Shown here one piece after another: positions 1-10,331 of a stretch of 64,000 bases of DNA (positions are counted from its first letter, which is position 1; every line of letters starts with the position of its first letter). The stretch is from contig NC_072894.1 in NCBI RefSeq assembly GCF_027943255.1, positions 134,345,601 to 134,409,600 on the forward strand, read 5' to 3'. This DNA comes from Anastrepha obliqua (Eukaryota; Arthropoda; Insecta; Diptera; Tephritidae). The notes under the pieces were generated by a model, which saw only the letters and a list, made by a program, of their open reading frames with translations, was not told the DNA's origin and ran no database searches. Made by a program: the position numbers and the translations under genes.

Positions 1-344
1 GCTCTTCAGGACATCTGAAACGAAAAAGTTAAACTGATTATTATTCTGTAGACTTCTCATTCTGGCAGATGCTACTTTCGTTTCTTTTCAGCCCTAACTT
101 TCCATACTACAGTCTGATTGGCACCCGAAAAACATACCTTTTTTCAAAAGTCCGCCATATTGTTATTTTTCAAAAAAAACTTCCCGTTTGCACCCTTTCA
201 TTCGTTCATAAGGTTTGCCGTAAATTTGAAACATTAGGCGTCGATGCGGAATCTGTTGAAAACACAAAAAGTGCAAGAAACGTTCTGATACTGTCCAATC
301 TGCAAAATTTATTCAACTAGTGCCAGCGATCATTGACGTGCATG

Positions 345-1600
345 CATTGACATTACCGGAGCAAGTAAAACTTGCCCCAGTGCTGCCCTGAATGTCCTTT
401 TGCACTTACTTCCCATCGACTTTTCCGTCATTTCTATCGCAGCTCAAAGTGCAATCTGGTTAAAGGAGATTGGCTTCTTGTGGCAATCTCTCAAGAGACA
501 TGGTAGCAATTTTGGGCAGTTAACACCGTATTTCTGCGAACTTCGAACAGATCTCTCTATCCGCTAACTAGAGTTTGAGGGTCGTGCTAAGGCAAACTTT
601 CGAAATAGGCAGGGTTGGATCGAGGAGAAAATCTGCCCCGTAGTTTGCACCTCTGTCTTCATTGACGGTTCCAGTATGGAATCGGGAGTCGGAGCCGGGG
701 TTTTCTAAATCAGCCAATTTATCTATCTCCTTCAAACTGCTGAACACTGCTAGTGTTTTTCAAGCAGAAGTCTTTGTGATCTTGCAGGCATGCAAAATGC
801 TTAGGGAACGTGGGAGCGAGGGAGATATTAACAGTTTCTCCGACAGTCAAGCCGTGAGGACGCCATGGTGCAGAACGAAATTAGTAAACTCCTGTAAAGA
901 ACAAATCAAATCTCTTGGGTGTGCAGGTAAAATTTCTCTGATCTAGGGTCCAGGACATATTATATTAGCATAGAGGGAAATGAAATTGTTGATGATCTTG
1001 CCAGGAAAGAGACTGAATTGGCCTCAGAGACCTCCAACCTGGTCATCGGCATCCCCCTGACAGTTGTTAAAGGGGAACTGCACAAATTATTTCTCAGGAA
1101 AGCGCAGAAAAGATGGAGCTCCACTACTTTGTGTGTTATTTTGAATTCCTTTTGGTCCCAGTACAATATACGATGGACTCAGAAAGTCTTTTGGACGCAC
1201 CGCCATGCAATTTCCAAGCTCGTAGCTGTGTTTACCGGTCATTGGATGATCGGCACACACACAATAAAGCTAAGGTTACCATTTAACCCCCATTGCAGAA
1301 GCTGTGGGGACCTTTCAAAGAAGGAGACTGTTGGGCATTTTCCCTGTAAATGTCCAAATTAGGCAGCTAAACGATTAAGGTGACTAGGTGCTCCTTTCTT
1401 CGACAGCCTGGGGCAGTGCACCAACCTAAATCCAATCAATCTCCTCCATTATATCAACAGCTCATGCTGGCTGTAAATATCTGCCTGTTGGAGGTCTCAA
1501 AATGGTATCAAAACGGCGCTTTAGTGATAATTGAGGAGTGCCTTACCGGCACTTCAACCATTGCACGTACCTACCTACTTACCTACCTAGATAGATCTAC
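345..1600 (+). mobile_element. 3' end of an RNase H-bearing LINE, degenerate
   Basis: This is the decayed 3' part of a non-LTR retrotransposon on the plus strand. Reading across frames gives, in order: a post-RT segment resembling 'AALNVLLHLLPID' (about 388-420), an RNase H domain with its first acidic motif FIDGS (about 658), the glutamate motif FQAEVF (about 757) and the FSDSQA motif (about 834). The NEI-DDLARKE helix follows near 980-1010. The C-terminus at 1018-1362 has GHWMIG and a Cys/His block, CRSC...GHFPCKCP, of the kind that closes I/LOA-type LINE ORFs. At least two frame changes and a stop after VPGH-like sequence break it. No endonuclease or RT core remains, so it is 5' truncated. 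The RNase H plus Cys/His ending suggests the I/LOA group rather than Jockey or RTE; the exact clade is uncertain. Confidence 0.75.
1568..1590 (+). repeat. Short TACC-type tandem tail of the LINE
   Basis: An imperfect ACCT/ACTT repeat sits directly after the LINE 3' untranslated region. Many LINEs end in a short tandem repeat instead of poly(A), so this is taken as the element's 3' tail. Confidence 0.5.
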
Positions 1601-3959
1601 GGCGAAACTCTTCTGAATAACATCTTCAACTGCCTCTCATTGGACTTAATAAGGGCAGCTGGATTGGACTCTACCGATGAGCTAGAGAAAGAGGTATCCT
1701 CAATAACTTCAAAGGTGAATTGGATCCCTGGAACAATAGGAGTGATAAACGAAAGCATTTATCTCCACCATCTTTAGCAATTGGGTCATAGATAGTGGAT
1801 GGTGCCTGCCTGCAAAGTTGCCAATTTTATGTGGTCTGAATATTAAATTAAGAAAACTTCAAATCTGTTAACGAATAAATAGTCGGATCTCACAATGATG
1901 GCTCATGGCTTCCAATAATTACTACAAGATGCTGCAGAGAAGAAAATGTTTAATAGAAAGACAAAATATTCTGTGTACAAATACAGCTCCATTGAGAAAA
2001 TGAGAAAGCGAAGAAGCACTTGGCATGCATTAAAGTAGAATTCTCTACTCGATTTATGCAACCACAGCTTCCACACCATTTTCACCTTCGTAAACTCCGC
2101 TGGTTGCTTTTAATACAGTGATCTTGGGGTTATGATGTCGAAACAGCTCTCACATGTTACCTGGATGTTGTGGTTCTTTGCGACGGAAATACACTTTTTT
2201 GTTTTGTTTTTTTATTATTAAAAGAATTATTAAAATTAAATAAAGAACCAAGATAATATAATAAAATAATACATTTAAACCAGTAGAACAGAAAATCAGC
2301 AATTCACTAAATTCAATTTATATTTTTCTCATTAAATTTTGCAACTTGGAAAATTCTATAAATACAAAACATTACATAGCATTGGTTGGCAATAATTGCA
2401 CAAATGTAACCAACAAATCAAAAACGGCATTTCCAGTTTTCAATAAAGCGAAAAGCAGTAGCACAGAGGCAAGAAGAAGTACCAAAAATCGAAGAGAAAT
2501 ATATAAACTTGTGGTTGATGACAAATGCCTGTATAATTCATAAGGCACGTCGAGAGTAATTGAAATCCTTGGGAGCGGCATGACATGTTGAGTGAAGTGC
2601 GCTGCAATAAGAGAAATTGGAATAAGAGGGAGAGGTAGAGGTAGAGGGGAAGAAAAGAAGAAGAATATTCGCAAATAAAACTAAACATTTCTATATTTGT
2701 ATGGAAATTCATGACATGACATGTCCTTGCTGCTTACGCTCTCTACATCCACATCAGCTTCACCAGCGTCCTTGCAGCAGCAATAGATTTTCGTCAGTCA
2801 CCAAGGATCCATGCAAAAGAAATGCGACTTAAACTTCAAAGCGAAATGGCCTCCCCTTGCTGGGGCTGTACACGCCCGTCCGCGCCGCCCCCAGCACCCA
2901 ATTCGTATACTCGTTCACAATCGCATATTTTGTTGATCATATTTTGTGGCATGGATTTTGGTATGAAATGCATTCGAGCATAAATAAGCGCACCTGAGCT
3001 ACGCTGTGGCTTAACCACTCCTTTCTGCTGGGCAAGCACCACAACAAGACATTTGTAAATCTTTTCTTGCCTCAGCTTTCCCGCAATACATTTTTTTTCT
3101 TTTTGTTCTTTTTGAACCACTGCCACTCCCCTTCCTTTTCCAAACACTTGAGCAGCTGCTGCGCGTTTTCATTGTATTGAGTTTTAGTATTTGTGTATGT
3201 GTGTATGCGTGTTTGTGTCATCAAAGTGGGCGTTCAAACATGCATCAGAGCAAATGCCATGCGGCATGCCGCGTGTGGCATGGCATATCAAAAAGTGCAT
3301 TGAAGCGGGCGACAAAACGATAAACACATTTCCTTTTGTAATCATTTTGACTTTTATGCAGATAAATGTCAATTTCTCGAGTGTTCTCTTCAAGGGTGTT
3401 TTGGGTAAATCACTAAGAAGTGCCAAAGAAAAGATGCTTTGAAGAAAGTCAATAGGAGTTGGGTGTGCATGAAGTTGCAAATAAACGGGCGAATTAAATT
3501 GGGGGCATATTAAACTGATTTAAACAAATTTTTGGCAACCTTTGCAGAAAACAAATTTGAATGGCGTCTTTTCAGTGGAAAAGTTGCTCAATTTTCTATT
3601 CAATGAGTTGTGCATTTTTTAATGAGTACCAACTGTTTTGCGCAAATTGTGCGGTCCGGTGAGCAGCACAAATGAGTTTTAAAGTACTGAAAAAAAATAA
3701 TTTCTTCCATAGTTTCAAAAAAATTGGTTTTTATTAAAACTATATTCTTCAGCCAATAACGAGGATTTGCAAAGCTTCACTCTTCAATCTGGTAATTGCG
3801 TGCGGAATAATTTTTTATCATTTGCAGCAAAATTCCCGACTAAAAAAACAAATTTTTAGTAATTTACATACACTTAAAAGTACAGTGAGAGGGAATATCA
3901 AATGTTTGGATTTGCAAACTTCTTTGGCAAAGAATACATTCCAATCAGCCATCTGTTTC
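1601..3959. other. Noncoding, A+T-rich DNA without recognised genes
   Basis: The open frames in this stretch (for example an antisense pair at 2372-2712 and one at 2836-3147) are short, low in complexity and overlap one another on both strands. I see no known domain. A short purine-rich tract (GAGGTAGAGG-like) lies near 2625-2665. A nested palindrome lies at 3255-3285. Confidence 0.5.
3255..3285. repeat. Nested palindrome / hairpin
   Basis: TGCCATGC at 3255-3262 pairs with GCATGGCA at 3278-3285. A perfect 12-bp palindrome GCGGCATGCCGC occupies 3261-3272 and overlaps the left arm. It is GC-rich in an AT-rich setting. No function is implied by the sequence alone. Confidence 0.6.
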
Positions 3960-4600
3960 AGTCATGAATTCAATTTTTAGTTTCAGTTTAGCCTGCGATT
4001 ATTTGCTTAAACCTAACGAAATGAATCCATTTTTGAAGCGAGTGGTAACTGGTGATGAACGAGAAGTAACATACGAAAATAGCATCCGAAAAAACTCAAG
4101 GTTAAATCGTGTAGAGCCGGCTGATATAATCGCCCATTCATCCTTAACGGCCGAAAAGTTTTGTAGAGTATTTGGTGATAATAATTCACTGCGACGAGCA
4201 CCTATTGGAACAGACACTCAACTGTGACCTCTACTGTACTGACTAAAGCGGGTGACCAGATTGATGCGAGTAATTGACTTGAAGCGACCACAGTTAGCGA
4301 AAACAAGTTGAGTTTTCTTCTATGAAGACAACGCCAGACTGCATATATTTTTAACAAAGTGTCACAAGCTATGCGAGCTTGACTGGAGGTTTCTATTGCC
4401 TTCGTCGTATAGTTCAAACCTAGCATAAAGCGAAGAGCACTTTTTCGAGTAATAATTAAATTTGCTTGAGTGTAAAAAATCAAACCTCAAAAGGTGCTTG
4501 CAAAACTGAGCTGATCAGGAATTCTAATCAATAGAGACAAAGGCTTCTTCGATAGTGAATTTATAAAACTTTCTTCAAACCGGGCAAAAGGTATCAAATA
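3960..4600 (+). pseudogene. mariner transposase relic (irritans-like)
   Basis: A degenerate DD34D mariner transposase, cut-and-paste type, on the plus strand. The stretch 'NPFLKRVVTGDE' (about 4025-4058) contains the first catalytic aspartate motif. It is followed by a decayed 'RKNSRLNRVEPAD' where intact copies have RKRSWSK.GE. Further along, in another frame, 'YEDNARLH' (about 4319-4345) is the second aspartate motif, and 'FFDSEFIKLSSNRAKGI' (about 4543-4598) matches the mariner C-terminus. The N-terminal DNA-binding half and clear terminal repeats are missing, and there are several stops and frame changes. The wording of the first motif is closest to the irritans-like copy at 46.4 kb in this window. 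It is an old, dead copy. Confidence 0.75.
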
Positions 4601-4604
4601 AAAT

Positions 4605-5087
4605 TAAGGAAAATGTTTACTATAATAATTTCACAATAATTGCAATAAAGCGAAAACATGTTCCCAGCATTTCATTTGCCTTAACCATCGTATTCCCCCC
4701 GAAATTATTGTAAGGCACTAAATATTAACAAGTTGCACCTATTTATTTATTTTTGATTTTAATTTCAATTATTTTTTTACACAAATATTGCTCATTCTAT
4801 AAAAAGGACCATTATAATCAAAACCGCAAACTTTGTACAAGACCAGAAAATTTCGAAAAATTTCAACAAACTTTCAAATCTATTAATCAGAAAAAAAATG
4901 GTTGTGCAGTTTTATAGCCCATTAAATTTTATTACAATACTTTGTGAGACTGAAATTTAAAAAGCTATTAAACTGTGTATCCAAAATTTTCTAAAACACT
5001 GAGTACAAATTTGGATTTTTTTTTTTTTTTAATTTGTAAATTAATAAAACTTTGTCAAATTTTTACAGAGCGGCCTATATTTTTATA
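4605..5087. other. A+T-rich spacer
   Basis: No ORF or repeat structure recognised. It is rich in poly(T)/poly(A) runs, including a T-run near 5017-5030. Confidence 0.5.
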
Positions 5088-5089
5088 TA

Positions 5090-5513
5090 AAGGGTGGTTA
5101 AGTTTCAAGGCCCGGTGTTGATTTTGAATAAAATACAATTTTTTAAAGAAATTTTTGTAAGTTCTCTTTATTATGATAATACTGGTATAGCTTATTATTA
5201 TTAGAAGGCCATTACGCACTGCGACCAGAGCTGATCTGGTATGGCTTAATTACGCATGGAACAAAATATCGGCCAAATGGTCGCCACGGCCTCGGCGGCA
5301 CACCTCCATCCGATGGTCCAATTTTCGATGACGCTGAGGCATAATTGAGGTTCTATGCCGTTATTGTGCCGAATTATCTCATCCTGAATTGTTGCTGGCT
5401 TATCGACGTACACCTTTTCTTTCAAATACCCCCAAAGAAAGAAGTCCAACCGTGTCGTTGACGTTGGGGTGTGGTTCGCATTCTACATCGGTCCTTGAAT
5501 TTTAACCACCCTT
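5090..5513 (-). mobile_element. Internally deleted DD41D mariner-like element with TIRs and TA target site
   Basis: The left end begins AAGGGTGGTTAA and the right end closes TTAACCACCCTT. Both are flanked by TA (5088-5089 and 5514-5515), the expected Tc1/mariner target duplication. The terminal similarity continues inward for about 25 bases with a few mismatches. On the minus strand the only coding remnant is the transposase C-terminus, beginning DFFLWGYLKEKVY at about 5449. In intact DD41D relatives the last catalytic aspartate stands immediately before FFLW. The rest of the transposase is gone, leaving 424 bp. The copy cannot encode its own transposase but could have been moved in trans, like a MITE. 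Confidence 0.85.
5246..5449 (-). pseudogene. DD41D mariner transposase, C-terminal fragment
   Basis: This 67-residue open frame starts MDFFLWGYLKEKVYVDKP and runs to a stop inside the 424-bp element. DFFLWGYLK is the conserved block around the third catalytic aspartate of the DD41D/maT-like mariner lineage, and 'KPATIQ.E' is the usual following helix. The matching block occurs in the DD41D copy at about 39.03-39.09 kb of this window. The first two catalytic motifs are absent, so the fragment has no activity. The apparent start codon is simply a chance Met in the family motif. Confidence 0.8.
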
Positions 5514-5559
5514 TAGAAAAAAATTGGTGAATTAAATTACAAAATAAATATACCATGAC

Positions 5560-6080
5560 TTTATGCCAATATCCGATATAACTGAAGTCAAAGGGATGCC
5601 TCTACTGGCGCATACCAAGGTTATGTTTCGTTAGTAGCATTTCTTAGAAGAACACGCTCCAAGTTTCAGCCAGATGGGTGCATTTCTTTATGTTTGACAT
5701 TCATTTGAGTAGAGGAAATCGAGGGATTTTCTATTTCCTTTACAACAACGCACCAGCTCACGCCTCAGCAGTTGCGGGCGCAAAATTTACGGAAATAGGG
5801 GGCCAACTCGTTTCATATTCCCCTATTATCCCAACTTAGCTCCCTCGAGTCCATCGGACTACTGATTGTTCGCCAATTTGAATAAATGGCTAGCGGGAAA
5901 AAGATTTTATTCAAACGAGCAGGTAATTGCAGAAACGAATGGCTATTTTTCAGACTTCGACGAATCCAATAATAAGGAAGATAAACCAACTACATAGAAC
6001 CGCGTGGGATGAAGTGTATAAACCTAAATCGATACTATATAGAGAAATAGGAAAATTGTACTCCAAACAATTGAGTAGAG
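5560..6080 (+). pseudogene. mariner transposase relic (mellifera-like), C-terminal part
   Basis: Translation across stops gives 'FYNNAPAHASAV', the second catalytic motif with D changed to N (about 5738-5775), then 'PNLAPSSPSDY' (about 5830-5865) and 'NLNKWLAGKRFYSNEQV' (about 5877-5925), followed by a decayed tail to about 6070. The order and wording match two other copies here, at 10.0 kb (minus) and 20.6 kb (plus), so all three are one family. The ending GIKKLEHRW...GDYVEK, best preserved at 21.0 kb, is typical of the mellifera subfamily. The first half of the gene is not recognisable. Several stops make it inactive. Confidence 0.75.
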
Positions 6081-7721
6081 TTTATTCTTTTCAATTCCTT
6101 TCTATTCAAAGAGGGTTTTATAAATCTTAGTAATTTGTCTAAGCTTGCCAAGATATGGTGTGTTCATAATTATTTCGTAGGCTGTAATATAATTATATAT
6201 GCATAAAACTTTCATAGGAATATAGAGTAGTTCACCGACTCTACTTTTAATTGGGACTAAAAAATTGAGATTACAAAAAAAGGCTCCTGTAGCATGCAAG
6301 TTCATTCGCACAGAGTCCTTTTATACTCTGAACGAGTTTGACAACAATTTTTTTTCAAATATTTAAGTTCCATTCTTCAATAGGCAATAATTTTCACGGT
6401 GTAGCTGTCCTTTTAACAAATTCATTCAAATCACTTCAGCTTCGATGCCTTCATTAAGCTTTCAACTAAGTACTTGTATATTATCCGTGCTTCACTTCTT
6501 TCTGCCATATCCCTATTTTCTATTGTATTTTTCTTCAATTCTTCATGCATGTATCTCATTTTGATTCACATCATTATTTTATCAATTTTGCTGCGTTTAA
6601 GGAAACCGCCCCCTTACAATTTCATGTACTCGTTTTGTATATTCCTATATTTTAGTAGTTCAATTTATTAGATTTTTTTCGTCCGATTATTCACGCCTCA
6701 GGAAATGTCATCAAAGCAAAGCGTCCAATGAAATGGTAAATAAATAAGTTTCACTGTCCATAATTGCACAACGCAACAAACCACCAGATTATAGAAACCT
6801 CTGCCCATTCAGTTTAACACATTTGCTCAGCTATAAACGAAGAGACGAACGCAGCAGCTACTGCCCTCATCATTCAATGCTTTTCTGCATAAATTGTCTT
6901 TATTTGCCAAAATCTCGCAAATTTCGTATTTGAGTTCATCGAAGTAAAATTTCATTGATTTAAATTATGGTAATCTATAAACAAAAGGACTTTTCTGAGA
7001 CTTAGCATAAATGAGAAAAGTTAAAGTCAGTTAAGGCAAAGCGCAAGAAGCCTGACTAAAAATTTAACTTTTAAGAGTTTAGTAGTTCTATGAGGATTTA
7101 AAAAGTCGTACCTAGCAAAAACTCGATACATTTCTGATGTATTCAATAAAGAATCTCTATGCAAGAGTAGGTGAAAGAAATTCAATAGCAGGAGCGGCAC
7201 TTTAGTCGAGTGTAAGAATTGTGAAGGAAGACCGTTATTCAGCTTTCGGCACTTCTTTATCGCCTGCGAGATTTTCGTTGAGCTATCAAAATTCGTCATA
7301 CTGATATTGGTAACGCCTGTAAGCTACCAAAAATCGTATGCACTACTAGAAACGATGACGCGTTGAGTATTTTCTGTGTAACCTCAGAGAATTAGTGGCT
7401 TTTGCGCATTTTCAAGTCTACTCATACTGACAGAAGTGGCACTAAGATGGCAACGGCGAGGTTTACGAAATAGGCTTGGTTTTCAGAAATATTAATCGCA
7501 TTCCCTTTGTCTTTGGTCTAATAAATATTTCTCTGAGCCAAAGCCCCACTGATTGGACCATACAAAGACACATTTTTTACAACTCCAAATTTCGCACACA
7601 GCAATTTAAGATTTATAACAAAACTTCTAAGTCTTACTTCATATAGATCGGCTCCTCCAAAGTATTTATGAATTATTTTATTATTTCCTTGACCTAAGCT
7701 ATAGATGGAAGACACGCTTTT
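6081..7721. other. Noncoding stretch
   Basis: No convincing coding sequence. A 90-codon antisense frame at 7027-7299 and a 65-codon one at 7518-7715 match nothing I know. No terminal repeats or target duplications were noticed here. Confidence 0.45.
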
Positions 7722-8651
7722 AGTGTATTAGATGTACGCACGATCCGAGGACCCAACATCGACTCGGATCATTACCTTGTTGCAGTCAAGCTGCGCACCC
7801 GCCTCTGTGCAACAAAAAACGTACATCTACCTACGCAAAGAATGTTCGACATCGAAAAGCTGCAATCACAACAGACAGCCAGAAGATTCGCCACTCGACT
7901 CTCACTCCTGCTCTCGGAGAGCACTGCCCAACAAACCGGCATGCGCGAGCAATGGAGCAACATTTCTCGTTCCCTACGTACCGCCGCCGAAGAAGAAATC
8001 GGATTCCGGCGAGCCCGAAAAAACAATTGGTACGACGAGGAATGTCATGCTGCCGCATAAAGAAAGGATGCCGCCTATAGAGCCACGCTGCGATCGGGCG
8101 CAACGCGAGCTATGTGGGATCGCTACAGAGAGCTGAAATAGGAAGAGAGACGTATTATCCGACAGAAGAAACGAGAGGCCGAAATACGTGAATGCGAGGA
8201 GCTTGAAATGCTGGCCAATAGGAACAACGCCCGAAAAATTTATCAGAAAGTTCGGCGGCTTACAGAAGGTTTTAAGACCGGGGCGTTGTCCTGTAAGAAC
8301 AAAGACGGCGATCTGGTGACTGACGTACAGAGCAATCTTAAATTATGGAGGGAACACTTCTCGAACCTGTTAAACGGTGACAGCTGCGCATGTCATAGAG
8401 AATGTGAAGATCCCGATACCCCAATCGTTGACGACGGAATTGTCGTTCCGTTACCCGACCATGACGAGGTGAGAATAGCAATATCACGGCTAAAGAACAA
8501 CAAAGCCGCGGGCGCCGACGGACTGCCGGCTGAGCTATTCAAACATGGCGGCGAGGAGCTGGTAAGGTGCATGTATCAGCTCCTATGCAAAATATGGTCG
8601 GAAAAGCATGCCTGCCAATTGGAATTTAAGTGTGCTCTGCCCAATCCATAA
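7722..8651 (+). pseudogene. RTE LINE: endonuclease end and linker
   Basis: One reading frame carries the endonuclease tail (GPNIDSDHYLVAVKLRTRLC), then a basic, helical linker rich in R/E/K (ARKNNWYDEECHAAA; REAEIRECEELEMLANRNN), then the region leading into the RT (NLKLWREHFSNLLNG, DEVRIAISRLKNNKAAGADGLP). KAAGADGLPAEL is the usual entry to RT motif 0/1. In-frame stops occur at about 8058-8060 and about 8140. The frame is lost near 8600, just before the MPANWNLSVLCPIHKKGD segment that continues in the next frame. The stretch is a broken fragment of one long ORF and should not be read as a separate gene. Confidence 0.8.
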
Positions 8652-9765
8652 GAAGGGCGATCCTGCAATTTGTGCCAATTACCGCGAGATTGGTCTTCTA
8701 AATATCGCCTATAAGGTTCTAGCGAGCGTATTGTGTGAAAGGCTGAAGCCCACCGTCAACCAACTGATTGGACCTTATCAGTGTGGCTTCAGACCTGGAA
8801 AGTCTACCATCGACCAAATATTCACAATACGCCAAAATTTGGAAAAGACCCATGAAAGGAGAATCGACACACACCATTTTTTCGTCGATTTCAAAGCTGC
8901 ATTCGACAGTACGGAAAGAAGTTATCTGTATGCCGCTATGTCTGAATTTGGTATCCCCGCAAAATAAATACGGCTATGTAAGATGACGTTGCTCAACACC
9001 AGCAGCGCCGTCAGAATTGGGAAGGACCTCTCCGAGCCGTTTGATACCAAACGAAGTTTCAGACAGGGTGACTCGCTGTCGTGTGACTTCTTTAACCTGA
9101 TGTTGGAGAGCATCGTACGAGCCGCAGAACTTAATCGCTCAGGCACAATTTTTTATAAGAGCGTACAATTGTTGGCGTATGCCGATGATATTGACATCAT
9201 CGGCCTTAGCAACCGCGCTTTTAGTTCTGCCTTCTCCAAACTGGATAAAGAGGCAAAGCGAATGGGTTTGGTGGTGAACGAGGACAAAACGAACTACCTC
9301 CTGTCTTCAAACAAACAGTCGGCGCACTCGCGTATCGGCACCCACGTCACTGTTGACAGTTATAATTTTGAGGTTGTAAAAGACTTCGTTTATTTAGGAA
9401 CCAGCATTAACACCGATAACAATGTCAGCCTTGAAATCCAACGAAGAATCTCTCTTGCCAACAAGTGCTACTTTGGACTAAGTAGGCAATTGAGCAGTAA
9501 AGTCCTCTCTCGACGAACAAAACTAACACTCTACAAGACTCTCATCATGCCCGTCCTAACGTATGGCGCAGAAGCTTGGACGATGACAACATCCGATGAA
9601 GCGACGCTTGGAGTGTTCGAGAGAAAGATTCTCCGTAAGATTTTTGGACCTTTGCACGTTGGCAACGGCGAATATCGCAGACGATGGAACGATGAGCTGT
9701 ATGAGCTTTACAACGACAGAGCCATAGCGCGGCGAATAAAGATCCAGCGGCTATGTTGGTTGTAG
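8608..9765 (+). pseudogene. RTE LINE: reverse transcriptase
   Basis: Open from 8608 to a stop at 8965-8967, then in the same frame from 8983 to 9765. RT landmarks in order: PIHKKGDP...NYREIGLLN (finger), CGFRPGKSTIDQIF, FVDFKAAFDS (motif A aspartate), FRQGDSLSCDFF (motif B), AYADDIDIIG (motif C, YADD at 9178-9189), MGLVVNEDKTNYL, FVYLGTSI and the thumb LTYGAEAWT. The catalytic residues are intact, but the 8965 stop (two substitutions relative to the 57.5-kb copy) and the loss of about 72 bp at the C-terminus make it non-functional. The 57.5-kb copy is very similar in the shared region. Confidence 0.88.
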
Positions 9766-9935
9766 AGGAAGAGGAAGGCCTCCTCTGCGTTGGAAAGATC
9801 TGGTGGAGAAGGACTTGGCTTCACTTGGTGTGTCCAATTGGCGCCGGTTATCACGAGAAAGAAACGACTGGCGCGCTTTGTTAATCTCGGCCAAAATCGC
9901 GTAAGCGGTTATCGCGCCAATTAAGAAGAGAAGAA

Positions 9936-10042
9936 ATTATTGACTGCAGTTCTCAATGAGGTTATAAGAAAAAATATGAAAATGTCAGTTGCCTGAAAAC
10001 AATAATTTGACTACGAAGCGGTTTTAATAAAACAAATTTATA
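9936..10042. other. Spacer between RTE LINE and mariner end
   Basis: About 100 bp without recognisable features, ending in the TA (10041-10042) that flanks the mariner terminal repeat. Confidence 0.4.
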
Positions 10043-10331
10043 CCAGTGTTGAAAAAGTCCGTGTAAAACTAATGACTACTTAATTATTTCGGGAATTTTT
10101 TTTGTTTGTTTTTTTGAGGTAGCCTCCGCTCTGGTTTTTTGATCCCTTCCGAATAATAGGATTTGTCCAACTTTTTCCACCTCCTCGTTTGAATAAAATC
10201 TTTTTCGTGCCAGTCATTTCTTCAAATTGGGGAACAAATAGTACTCCGAGAGATCCGAGGGAGCCAAGTCTGGAGCATAGGGGGAAACAAGGTGGAGCTC
10301 TATTTCCATTAATTTTTCGATCACAACTGGA
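10043..10331 (-). pseudogene. mariner (mellifera-like) 3' end, minus strand
   Basis: Starts next to TA with the terminal sequence CCAGTGTTGAAAAAGTCCGT, the same end as the copy finishing near 21.127 kb (read in reverse there). On the minus strand it reads VVIEKLMEIELHLVSPY, then APDLAPSD (third aspartate region), EYYLFPNLKKWLARKRF and a decayed tail. The first two catalytic motifs and the opposite terminus are missing. The mariner similarity stops at about 10331, exactly where plus-strand LINE sequence begins, so this is either a deletion junction or an insertion that was later trimmed. Family assignment follows the 20.6-kb copy. Confidence 0.75.

Larger units (their letters stand above)
7722..9935 (+). 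mobile_element. RTE-clade LINE, 5' truncated, copy 1 (longest copy)
   Basis: A non-LTR retrotransposon that entered by target-primed reverse transcription. The copy starts inside the apurinic-type endonuclease (VRTIRGPNIDSDHY, with the SDH catalytic motif near 7760) and runs through the RT to a 3' end CGCGCCAATTAAGAAGAG (9913-9930). It is recognised as RTE by the 'craniofacial development protein 2-like' layout: endonuclease and RT in one ORF, YADD box, TYGAEAWT and FERKILRKI motifs, then GRGRP near the end. It carries two early stops (about 8058 and 8140), a frame change near 8600, a stop at 8965-8967 and a deletion of about 72 bp near 9758. I could not see a target-site duplication. Confidence 0.88.
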
